The translations under genes and the position numbers were made by a program. Positions 30,732 to 41,299 of a stretch of 64,000 bases of DNA are shown piece by piece. Below the pieces are notes generated by a model. The model had not been told where the DNA came from, did no database searches, and saw only the letters and a list, made by a program, of their open reading frames with translations. Every line of letters begins with the position of its first letter. The first letter of the stretch is position 1. Origin of the DNA: Ananas comosus (lineage: Eukaryota; Streptophyta; Magnoliopsida; Poales; Bromeliaceae). The DNA is taken from positions 13,498,238-13,562,237 of the forward strand of contig NC_033621.1 of NCBI RefSeq assembly GCF_001540865.1, in the 5' to 3' direction.

Positions 30732-33700
30732 ATGGCGCCGCCGCGACTTTCGTCGATTCTGCAGCCCCCGAGCGCCGTGGACCCGCGCGTGTGGCGGGNT
30801 ACTTCCCCGAGGGCCACGCCGAGCATGCATGGTACCCCCCGGACCTCTCCGCCGTCCTCGGCGGCGGCGGTGCCCCCTTCTTCCGCTGCCGCGTCGTCGG
30901 CGGTCGCCTCCTCGCGAACCGCCGCAGCGACGAGGTGTTCTCCGAGATCCGCCTCGATCCATCGCCCTCCGCCGCCCCGACGGAGGAGGCCGCCGCGGCG
31001 GCGTGGAGTGGCGGCGGTGAAGGCGATGACGGAGGCATGGCGTGGTTCGTGAAGATCCTGACCGAGAGCGACGCCAACTGCGGGGGAGGGTTCTCCGTCC
31101 CGAGGTCCTGCGCCGAGCACATCTTCCCCCCTCTCAACCTCGCCGCCGAACCCCCGGTGCAAACGCTCTCGATCTCCGACCTCCACGGCACGGCGTGGAA
31201 GTTCTGCCACATCTATCGCGGCACCCCGCGCCGCCACCTCCTCACCACCGGGTGGAGCAAATTCGCCGAGTCCAAGCGGCTCATCTCCGGCGACGCCATC
31301 ATCTTCGTCAAGGACAAGTCCAACGGCGACCTCTTCGTCGGCTTTCGCCGCGCCCTCCGCCTCTTCGACGCCGACTCCCCCTTCCTCCCCTTCCTTGCCG
31401 AGATCGACCCCGAGGAGGACGAGAGGACGATAAGCGAGCTAGGGTTCTCCCGGTGTGTCAGGGGGAGGATCCCCTCCGCGAACGTGGTGGAGGCCGCGCG
31501 ATCGGCGGATCTGGGCCGTCCGTTCGAGGTGCTGTACTACCCGAAGGCGGGGCTCCCGGAGTTCGTGGTGCCCGAGGCGGAGGTCGACGCCGCGATGAGG
31601 GTTCCATGGAAGGTGGGGATGAGGGTGACGTTGTCAGTGGAGGGCGAGGACTCGTCCACGATGCACAATGTTTTGGGAACCGTGGCGGAGGTCGCCAAAC
31701 GAGGGGCAAAATCTCCATGGCGTATGCTTCAGGTAACAAATCTAATATTTTACTATTTTTTAATTACTCTGGACCTTTGGTTGCTTTTACTCGTTTCTTT
31801 GCTGGTTTTAGGGCAGGGTTTTGTGCTGCTTCTTTGTTGTGTAGCTTGTTCTTTTCTTCTTGTTGTAAGCTATTTGATTAATTTTTAGCTTTCTAGAAGA
31901 TCTTCGGACATTAGCGGCTTGTTTGTAGTATGCATATCATACTATATACTATAGCTTATTAATATTTAAATTGCAGATTGAAAGAAATGATCTTGCTCTC
32001 GATGGTAAATAAAATTTTTTATTAAAATTTTATCTAATTTGCATTGTTCTACACTGTTGAATTTATAAACGTACCACATCGGCTATTAAAATAGTCAATT
32101 TTTAGGTCCTTTGATTACTTGGCAAATAATGTAGAAAAAATTATAAAATTTGATTTATAGTTAGTTTCAATAGCATATTTTATGTCTAACAGAGCTGATT
32201 ATCGAATTGGATGTTTCATTATCAAAAATAACTCAAAAGCACGGAGGCCCAGTGTTTTCGAAAGCATGGTAGTTGTACTCTTTAATAAAGACGAAATGGA
32301 AAAATCAGTTTGGTACTAAAAATTTTCATGCTTTCCGGTTCTTTTATTTTTTATTTTTTAATGGGAAACTTTGATGTCTTTTAAAGGGTTTTTTCTGGGT
32401 TATAGCTAACAAAAAGATAATGTATTAAAATTTTGATCATTGGGTATTGGCGGCTTGTTGAGAAATTTTCAAAATTTTCAAAAGTAGTGGGAGTTTTGAG
32501 AATTCTTAGAAATCTCAAAACAAATAGTGGGCTCTTAGAGAATTTTAAAAATTGTATAAAAAAGCTAGTGAGGACGGTGTGAACAAATTCGAGGGGAGAG
32601 AAAGAGGTCGCCGAAAGAGGAGGGAAAATTAAGGTTGAATTACAAAAAAAAGAAAAAAAAATTCTGAGTCATTTTATCCTGTCTCAAACACCCTCTTGCT
32701 TAGAAAATTGTATTAAATTTACTCTTATATATATATATATTTATATGTATATATATGTATATATAGTAGGGCTACTATACTCTTATGAGTATAGAGCTCT
32801 TTGTACTCATAAGTTATTTTTTATGATGGAGAGATTCCAAGTCTACGATTCATACCGTTAAATATGATCTCTAGAGCATTTAAAGCTTCTAGAAAATAAA
32901 TTTTGTAAGTTTCTGAAATTACAATAAAATCCATCAAGTCGGTATAAAATAAACGGTCAAAATCGAATTACGTCCTAATAATAGAGGATCGAATTCTTCA
33001 ATTTATGATCGGAGTTATTGATCTCTATCTAGATAGTAAATAGAATTTTCTATCAAAAATTCAACTAATTTCGATTTTTTTACACCGTTGAACTTGCGAG
33101 CATCCCATACCGGCTGTTAAAAATTGTTAATTTTGAGATCTTTTGATCATAGGTTAAATGATGTCGAAAAATTATTAAATTTGATTTCTAGAAATTACAA
33201 ATGCTTTAAATTAACTCTAAATTATATTTAACAATATGGATTGTCGATTCGGAAGCTTTATCATCGAAAACAACTTATGAGTACGAAGTCGATCGTACTT
33301 ATAAGAGTATAGTAGCCGGACTCATCTATATATATAGAGAAAGAGAGAGAGTCCAGGTACAATGCTATCGATAGGATCAAACACTTGTGCTACTAAGTTT
33401 TCTGCTGTTAGATCTATCTTTTTGACTATTTTCACCTGTTAGATCATACTATTCAACCAACCACCCACTCAACCTTAGGGGACCACTATCATCCTAACCG
33501 CATATTGCTTCATCCAAGGGCTGAAAACTTAATAGCACCAATGACTTGGTGCTATTAATAGTATTCTAGCCTATATATATATAGAACTAGGCTACTATGC
33601 TATTAATAGCACCAAGTCATTGGTGCTACCAAGTTTTTGGCCATAAGATTAAGAGATGTATGGTTAGGATGATGTGGGCCCCCTAGGGTTGAGTGGGTGG

Positions 33701-36661
33701 TTGGTTGAATAGTATGATCTAACGGGTGAAAATGATCAAAAGGGTAGATCTAACGGCGGAAAACTTGGTAGCACTAAGTGCTTCGTGCTATTAATAGCAT
33801 AGTAGCCGGACAATATNTATATATATATAATATTGTAGGAGTATTGGTCCAATCCAATGCATACATAATTAAGAATGTGACATATACGCTGCAAACCATG
33901 CGATTCAAAAGTTTTAATTCTATATTTTAGGCTCAATAGTTTATATCAAGCATTCTAACTCTTCTTTATTGGCTTATTATTTCACCCCTTTAGATATGTG
34001 AACTAGCTAACTGTCCTTGAATCCAATTCTCTACTCTCTAAGCCTAGCACCGAATACCAATAGCTCTTCTCCAACACGCCCTTTAGGCTTATTTTATAAT
34101 TCACCACGAAATTACTCATCTACATCTAACCCACACCTCCTTGTCCTAAACCCTCGATCCTCAAATGTACCAGGGCCTTGAATATACCAAATCGCCGTAT
34201 TTGTTGGTTATATGTCTTTCTTTGTATAGGGCATAAAAATATTTGTTTGGCCCATAAGGTTTTTTGGACTAATATGCAAAAGAGACATGAATATGAAAGT
34301 TGGTTCATGCACTAGGTCTACCAAACTATTTAAAGTATGAATAGAATGACTTTCATTGGACGGTGAAGTATGCTTGTGTTTCATGCATGCATGCATGAAA
34401 CACATGTTGCCATGATTGTCAAAAAGCCTATATATAGGCTAATTAAGAAAAGTTGACAATTGAAGTTGCCTACTTCAATTGTGCAACTACATGCATGGCT
34501 ATAAAAGGCTTCCAACTCCACAGATAAATGCATAAGAAGAAGCACAAACAACAAGCAATGAGTGAATTAAGTGAGGTATTAGGAGAAGCCTGGAAACTGA
34601 ATTAGTAGTTTGTTGAGTTTTTTTTTTTTGTAACAAGGGAAGGGTGGTAGTAACCATAAGGCTCTTGTATTAGATTGAGAGAAACATAAAGGTGTGAGCT
34701 TGTATTTTTGTTTTCTTCATATAAAGGATACATCTCTCTTGCTCTCCCCGTGGACGTAGGGTACTTGCCGAACCACGTAAATCGTTGTCTCTTTTTCTGT
34801 GTATTTCTTTTCTATTATTTTTCACTATTTCTTTGTTCGTGTATTTTTGTTGATAGCACATGCAGGACGATCCTAAGTCCCAACAGTATTTCCCTCCACA
34901 AGCAGGTCATTTATAATAGCCAATTGAGTTGACTGAACTACATAGCTTAGAGTAGGGTAGGCTCAAGATCATCAAATCTACGACTTTGTTACCAATTCGT
35001 ATATAAGCTGCCACCCAGCCTAAGGTTCAAGATCATCAAACCCAAGGGTGTGACATCTCTACTGTGATCTACTTAGGCATTTAGGTTTAAGCTTAAAAAC
35101 CTATATCAACCCTTCAAACCTTGCTTATTCCTCCATGTGGGACTATTCTCACATCTAAGTTTCTGTTATCAAATAGGTCCAAAATTTTGATGATTGTTAA
35201 ATTCTGATGCAAAAGCTCATGAGAATGAGTTGGTGGATGATGTTAGATATTTAATTAAGGAGAACCAGATAAATTGAATACATTGGACTAAATTGTCCAT
35301 TGAACCGCCTCTTTCGGTAGCTTTTGGAAAAAGACTTTTTTATTTGATTTTACATTTTTATTTAAGTTGCGACTTAAATAGATGTTTGGATATAGAACCA
35401 ACATACTATGCCAAATCATAGTAGTGAAATTTTGCTTATGAATTCGACAACCGTCCCAATTTTTTTGGTTTATTTGAGACAGTGGTATAGTGAAGGGTTG
35501 AGATTAATGCAATTTTCTATTGCGAGGGGTTTCAGACACAAAATGAAGTGCTAGGCTTCTTTTCTTTGTAATTATCGAAAGATGAAAGAAGCTGGCAAGA
35601 AGGATGAGAAACACAAAAATATGTACACCAGATCATAACTCTATTTTGTAACTATACTTTTATGTAATTTTTATTTCTTATATGCCCTTGTATCTACCTA
35701 CAAACAGTCTACAAAAATCTTATGAATTGTCCAATGGTTAGGATTTATCTAATAACCGGATTAACATGAATCGGGCTATTCATCAATTCATAAAAACTCT
35801 TTGTAGTACTCTCCAGTAGAATAGCATTTTCTCTTGTTTTCGTAAATCTCGAAAAGCTCCCAATTTCTTATAATGCCTGTAGCACTTAAATTAGCAACTG
35901 CAATTCTGACTCACATACCTTTGGTTGAGACATTATTAATGAGACACCATTTGTTAATATTCTCTTCATACACCTTTGGACCATTTTTATCATATTTTCT
36001 TTTTTCAGATGTTTGAACTTTGAAGTCAAAGCTGTAAAATCTTAACATGCTGTTTTTCCCTTATCAGGTTACGTGGGATGAACCTGAAATTATGAAAAAT
36101 CGGGGCTTGAATAAAGTGAGTCCTTGGCAAGTTGAAATAGTCTCCAGCACCCCTGCTCTACAAACACAATATTTTGAAACTCCTCGTCTAACGAAGTGGA
36201 AGGTGCTTGAGAAATCAGGTTCCCTGGGTGATGAGCAGAACTGGAGGGTGCTTGAGAATTCAGGGTTCCTCGGTGACGAGCAGAATAGCATTCTTAATCC
36301 TGAGTACAAAACTGTAACCTCTGCTGTACTCCAATCTCCTGAACATCCTGCTGGCATGCAGGGAGCCAGGCAAGATCTAATCTGTTTCCTACCCATAAAG
36401 AGAAATGAAGTAATCGGTAATAGCTCTTCTATTGATAGCACAACACAAGAAGTTGAAATTGTGCGCGGTGAAATGAACATTGCGAATATATCACATTCAA
36501 GCTCAATCCATCTGTGCCAGGAGGCCATGTTGAATGGTGGATCAGAGCCCACTAGTACTTCAGCTTTTAGTCAACTCAAGGGCGTTCGAACAATCGCGCT
36601 GTTTGGCCAGACGATCATAATAGAGCAGTCTCCTGCTGGTGGTGGTGCAGACAAGCAGTAA
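30732..36661 (+). CDS. Auxin response factor, miR160-targeted ARF10/16/17 clade, lacking PB1
   Basis: Exons 30732-31732 and 36068-36661 (stop 36659-36661) flank one 4,335-bp intron. After VDPRVWR a single N at 30799 replaces missing sequence, and the frame resumes at YFPEGHAEHAW; relatives have about 17 residues here, so roughly 50 nt (2 modulo 3) are absent from the assembly. Next come the B3 DNA-binding domain (FVKILTESDANCGGGFSVPR, YRGTPRRHLLTTGWSKF), the auxin-response domain (RPFEVLYYPKAGLPEFVV, SPWRMLQ|VTWDEPE, VSPWQVEIVS) and a middle region with a 45-bp tandem duplication (36197-36286, VLEKSGSLGDEQNW then VLENSGFLGDEQNS). It ends at FGQTIIIEQSPAGGGADKQ with no PB1 domain, like ARF17. 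Such ARFs bind auxin-response elements in the nucleus and usually repress. Exon 2 carries a miR160 site. Confidence 0.93.
30799..30799. other. Single N hiding a missing segment in ARF exon 1
   Basis: Frames before and after the N do not agree, and the conserved A-C-A-G...P-x-V motif expected between WR and YFP is absent. The N therefore stands for an unsequenced GC-rich gap rather than one ambiguous base. Unlike other single Ns, no flanking duplication is present. Confidence 0.85.
32040..32285. mobile_element. MITE of the CACGGAGG group, right half, in the ARF intron
   Basis: CACATCGGCTATTAAAATAG, TAACAGAGCTGATTATCGAA and CAAAAGCACGGAGGCC match 57030-57235. The left half is missing. Confidence 0.65.
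32765..33322 (+). mobile_element. MITE family 2, complete copy, in the ARF intron
   Basis: Ends GGGCTACTATACTCTTATGA and TATAAGAGTATAGTAGCCGG are inverted repeats. Next to each lies a subterminal hairpin built on ACTCATAAG/CTTATGAGT. The element lies in (TA)n on both sides and is 558 bp with no coding capacity. It is the reference for the partial copies at 21.8-22.0 (reversed), 27.2-27.6 and 10.8-11.8 kb. Confidence 0.85.
33351..33812. mobile_element. Head-to-head pair of MITE family 1 copies in the ARF intron
   Basis: 33351-33571 is in forward and 33584-33812 in reverse orientation, separated by about 12 bp of (TA)n. Shared words appear on opposite strands (CAACCAACCACCCACTCAACC and GGTTGAGTGGGTGGTTGG with one or two changes). 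The pair forms a large imperfect palindrome, so the intronic RNA could fold into a hairpin of about 220 bp. Confidence 0.85.
34375..34404. repeat. Perfect 30-bp palindrome
   Basis: The left half TGTGTTTCATGCATG is followed immediately by its exact reverse complement CATGCATGAAACACA, with no loop. It contains CATGCATG RY-type motifs and directly abuts the TGTTG start of the LTR-like sequence at 34405. Confidence 0.9.
34405..34885 (+). mobile_element. Copia-type LTR (solo or truncated) in the ARF intron
   Basis: It starts TGTTGCC and ends CCCAACA, the inverted ends of many copia LTRs. CTATAAAAGGC near 34500 is a TATA box. CCCGTGGACGTAGGGTA, GAACCACGTAAAT and GATCCTAAGTCCCAACA form the usual U5 end. 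No primer site or internal region follows, and no 5-bp target duplication is evident at these borders, so the exact limits are uncertain. Confidence 0.65.
36352..36372 (+). promoter_or_regulatory. miR160 target site in ARF exon 2
   Basis: The 21 nt beginning TGGCATGCAGGG and ending GAGCCAGGCA are complementary to plant miR160 (UGCCUGGCUCCC...), with a G:U wobble at the seventh target base as the only deviation. The site codes for GMQGARQ, as in ARF10/16/17. It predicts cleavage of the ARF mRNA and restriction of its expression by miR160. Confidence 0.93.
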
Positions 36662-39100
36662 CTCCACTTTTTTGAAGTTCAGCTAAGTTATTATTATTAG
36701 AGTTCCTATATTTGGATCATGCAATTTATATAGGTATTAGAGTGGTTGCTTGTGCTCGTTTATTGAAGCTTCATTTTGATACGGTCATGCATATGGTCTC
36801 GTAATTACAGACGACTTCTCAAAAGCTTATGTTGTGTTCTGTTGAGAAGTAGATAGCCTTAATGGCATGGAATCCTGATTTAGAGAAAATTGTTGGATTC
36901 CTTATTGCTTTTAGTGCCCTCAGGATTTTTGTTTGCCCTTATGTATGCTTGTTTTCCAAGATCTTTCTCTGTTTGGTATCATCATCTTGACTTTGATTCT
37001 TAAGGCTCTACTTTTATGTCGATCTATAGCAAGAGAAATAGAAAGTATAAAGTGCTTCATTTGTTAAAGGGTTTTTCTTTTATTTGTTTATCATGAATCT
37101 TATCATATTTGTCAGTTTATGGGCAGTTCGCCAATTTTCAATAAACAGGGTGCCTATAACATTAGGTGCCCAGACGGATACCATCTAATTTGGCTATGCC
37201 ATCAAGATAGCCCTAATTCAACTCAATCCCTAGCTCAATTTTAACCGACCTGATTCAACTTGATCCTGATGTGCCTTGCATATGCAAATGCCTTTTCTTC
37301 TTTTTTCCCTTTTCGGTAATGTATGGCTTTTGCATACAAGTAGAAATTTCCTATCAGTGTACAGTGTTGGGTTTTTGTATCTCTTCTTACAGATTTATGT
37401 GAGCTTATGTATTCGTCTGATGCTAACTCGTACATTATTTGTCTTTAACCTGAGCTAAAGCCAGTTACTGATTTATGTACCAGCCATCTTATTGCTCTGT
37501 TTATTATTTAATGCTAAATATTAGCATATCACAATATGGGTATCTTATGTTGGTGATGCTACTTGAATTTTGAAGATGTGCTGCATGTTTGCATACAATA
37601 AGAAAATTTGAAATTGCTCTGGTAACATAATCTCAATAATCATCAAAGCTCTTAGCTAAATGTCTTCTGCTGTTTGACTTCTTTAGTCATGGTACAAAGA
37701 ATTAACTTGGTCCCTATTTGGTTATAAGGCTCATGTACAGCACAAATTGACACACTCTTTCTCTATTCAGGTGGCTTTTGACGAGCACGGCATGAAGGCT
37801 TCTTTCTCCTAGCTTTCCACTCATCCCAAATTTAGCTTGTTTGGTAGTATTCTTCTAACTCTGTTACCCTTGGTAGCTTGTGGTTCTTGAATAGCTTGTT
37901 TGCGGTGAACATGGTTGTTGACTTTGGTTTTTAGCTTCCGTTGATGCATTCTTTGTTCATAATTCGTATGGGTACATTCTTTGTTTGTAATTCATATGCT
38001 TGCGAGTTTATTTCACTTCCTATATTTTCCTAGTTGATTGCACATGTTGTGGTTTCCACTAATCTTCTCTTCTGTAATCATGAATCCATGATAAGACCAA
38101 GTATTTCATCAGTTCTTAAAAAATCACTACTGGTAATCAAAATTTTTCAAGATGTTTGAGATATTGAATATTAAACTTTCAAAGGAATGAAGTACTATTC
38201 ACTAATTTAGAGATAATAGGTATATTTTCCTTAAAGTTCAAATTATCTTTGATTAATTACAATCATATGATCACCTCCGATTAAGCTAGTAAAAAAAAAA
38301 AATTACTGTAATCATTTTTTTCTAACATTCTTGTACATAAATGTTTAATATTATAGGAAACTACTGGAATAGAAAAGAAAAATGGTCATCATCTCCTTAT
38401 TTCTCTTGATAAGGTTGTTGGGTTTAGTATGAACTGGTTCGATGAATCTCACTGAATTTAGTCTTTGGTTAGTTGTGGGCTACCAAAATAAAGATTTAAT
38501 AATATTGATTGTTGGGTGTGTGAAGAAATCAACCAACGAGTGTCGCCATAGTGAGAACTGAAATTGAGAACTAGGATTTGGTGTCCAATCTGCGATTGGG
38601 TACTTCGGAGTATAGTTGAATTGATAGCTCGCAGAAGGTTGTCTGAAGAAATCACTCAAGAATGATTTTGATGATCGGACCGAAGTAACGAATTTATGAT
38701 TGGCTGCCAAAAGAAAGACCCAACTTAGAGGCCAACGTCTTAAATCCGACCAAAGTAACGTAGGGTCTGATGTAATGGAAAATAATGATGATTTTGATGA
38801 ACCCTTGGATCAAAGTAATGGAGATGCATACATCTAAATGAATGAGGTCCGAAGGAATCCCTTAATGTTCCTTACAAATGTTGATAATTGATTCATCCAA
38901 TGAGACAAGGTCCAAAGAAATGAAGGGTTTAGAGTTCCTTATTCTCTGTAGTTTCATTTGTCATGGAGGCCCAAGGACTAGAGTGCGAATAGCTGGCCTA
39001 ACGAACCATGCATTATGTCGAAATGAGGTTGGGCGTTTTATCGAATGTTTGATGTGCAGCAGCGAATATCAAAATCTAGTGAAAGAATTAGAGTCGAAAG
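36662..39100. other. 3' flank of the ARF gene, no gene seen
   Basis: The first few hundred bases are probable 3' UTR. 38400-38880 has G/A-rich sequence with GACCGAAGTAACG/GACCAAAGTAACG repeats about 75 bp apart, possibly old retrotransposon DNA. No conserved protein was recognised. Confidence 0.5.
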
Positions 39101-39139
39101 AATCCAAAAATAGTGGCAAATATTTAAGTGCCGTGGCAC

Positions 39140-39460
39140 AGGAGCGTACCGAAAATTTGCCAGTACGATACGGCACTGTGCGTGTCGAACCGTGCCGATG
39201 CATTCCGATCACAAAAAATATATGTGTGCCGATACGTAATGGCATGAAGTATTTATTTCCTTTAGCAACAAATTATGCCAATTATTTATTATATATTTTT
39301 ATCAAATCTTTTGAACTATATTGAGAAAAGTACAACTAATTTCAATAATAAAGGGTTTTGACTTTTGAGTTGTGTCATCAGCACGGAGGCTGTATCGTGC
39401 TGATATCTTGTTGGCGCGATATGGCACATTGGATACGGCCCCTGCCGATGGGCACTACTT
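39140..39460. repeat. Dispersed repeat (CGATACGG/GGCACG type), copy 1
   Basis: GTACGATACGGCAC, GTGCCGATACGTAATGGCAT and GTTGTGTCATCAGCACG recur in inverted orientation at 53340-53640. Translations of the two copies look alike only because the DNA is repeated; stops and short length argue against a gene. Confidence 0.65.
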
Positions 39461-39499
39461 TAATCCTTGGATAGAGGTTCTCCTCTCCATTCCTTCCAG

Positions 39500-39960
39500 T
39501 CTTTTTATAAATATGCTGCAGAGGTGGCGGCGGTGAATCAAGACCAACACATTGACTATTGGAATAAGGTCCAGCAGTTCGAAAAAACGGGGGGGTTGAC
39601 TCCTCTCCCTTCGCTTATCTACATGGCTGGTGGCGTGCATGGTGGTGGAGCAACATTGGTGAAGCAAAGGAGCAACTGTGGTGGCAGCAGCACGCAAAGG
39701 AGTGGCAACGACAATGTGGCAGTAGCTGCGCACATAACAGCAACAATAGCAGCAGCCAGAGCAGCAAGGGTGGCACTGTAGCAGCAGCAGCACCCAGTGC
39801 ATGTAGGGGTAGCTGCAACTGCAGTGTCGTAGTAGCAGCAGCAGCAGCGGCAGCGACACGCAGAGCTGGAGAGCAGCGCGCTTGGTGATTGGCAGTGGAG
39901 TGCATTGTGGCAGGCGTGCAGGGGTGAAGCAGCAGCAGTGCATCACGTGGTTTGCGAAGT
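39500..39960 (+). repeat. Degenerate (CAG)n-rich low-complexity tract
   Basis: GCAGCAGC and GTAGCAGCAGCAGC words dominate and both strands show long stop-poor frames as a by-product. No domain is recognisable. It follows repeat copy 1. Confidence 0.65.
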
Positions 39961-40649
39961 ATTCGTATGACTATAGCATTTTGTTGCATTGATGGTGTGC
40001 ATCAGATATGTACAGCCTTTCTTTCATTTATTTGGGTTGCGAGCTTACCAAACAATGGTAGGTTTTAGGACTCCGAAGAAGCTGGGAGGGCTATTGCCAA
40101 CTCCTCTCCCTTCACTTAGCCACGTTAGTTGGCGATGATGGAAAGAGATTTGACCTTCTCGACATTTTGATTAGAATGTGCAGGTGAATTTACTTCAGAG
40201 TTAGGATAACAAAGGTTACTTGAGGATGGGATAGTAAATAGCTATTATTGGTTTCAATTTGATAAATTATTGAGTTTAGGGCTCTACTTGGATGCATGAA
40301 TATCTTTTTGGGTATATCTTCTTGATTTACTTAAGAAATTTGTACATTTGATTAACAGTGAGTGTAATCAAATGCTTAGAATTAGATATTATATTTGGAC
40401 TTCAAGTCATTTTTTCATAATAAGATAAATCACCTTGTAGGTGAAATTTACTATTTATACCAAATTATGGATTTAGAATCATACTAGAAAATTCTCATAC
40501 TGGTCTAAGTGTTAGGGTATGGTGTAACAACATTATCAACTCTCTTATTGTTATTCGTTGTGTGTCATTAATTAAAGCATGCTTAACAAATATGAGTTTG
40601 GTTAGTGAGATAGGGCTTTCCTGGTTAGCTTTTTCTATATGCTTGCTTT

Positions 40650-41000
40650 ATTGTTATATCTTTTATAGGGCGGCAAGGCTGGAATCAGCTCTCCCAAGAT
40701 CTAAGCCACACTAACTAATCAATCGATCCGATCTAAACTACCCACACCCAAAATGTTCAAAAAATGGAGAAGAACGTATGAGAGAAATCCCAAGTACAAC
40801 AACAATACGAGGGACTTTACGTGATTATCTAATATCGGGCTTCATCTACAGGCACAGAGAAGATTGAATCGAATCACCTGTCAAAATGAGAAGATTATAA
40901 GCTATTGGTTAGAGATTAACCCTCTATCGCAATAGATATATCACCATTCCAATGGGAGCTCTCCTTGAGGCTTCTTCTGATCCCACTAATCCTATCTAGG
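40650..41000. other. Possible LTR fragment
   Basis: GACTTTACGTGATTATC and surrounding sequence resemble the conserved ACGTGGTT-type region of copia LTRs. No matching second LTR or coding region is present. Confidence 0.3.
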
Positions 41001-41080
41001 AAAAGCTTTAGAAATGCCTTTTTCTTGTGAAAATCTTGGACCAAGCCAGAAGAACAAGAGAGCACCAGTTCCCAATGTTC

Positions 41081-41113
41081 TCTTCTCTTCTCTTCTCTTC
41101 TCTTCTCTTCTCT
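41081..41113. repeat. (TCTTC)n microsatellite
   Basis: Six to seven copies of the pentanucleotide CTCTT. Confidence 0.92.
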
Positions 41114-41299
41114 AGCTCAAATAGAATAGTCATGCTAGAGAAAAATACTAGTCCTTGCTCTATACGCAAGAGGCCTTCTTCTAATAATCCACTTAGTCTA
41201 AACATGCTAGTGAGTCAAGTATGCTTAAATCGAACTAACCCATTTTATGGCCTTATAATAACAAATCCAAAATGGGCTGTACAGGTTAAAGGGCGAGTT

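Noticed and set aside
30689..31237. Minus-strand frames of up to 182 codons opposite ARF exon 1
   Set aside because: Shadows of a GC-rich coding exon; the plus strand has the B3 domain.
38878..39324. A 148-codon plus-strand frame
   Set aside because: Its second half is the dispersed CGATACGG repeat also present at 53.3-53.6 kb, and no domain is recognisable.
39455..39989. Long frames rich in Ala, Gln, Cys or Leu on both strands
   Set aside because: Produced by the degenerate CAG-rich tract.
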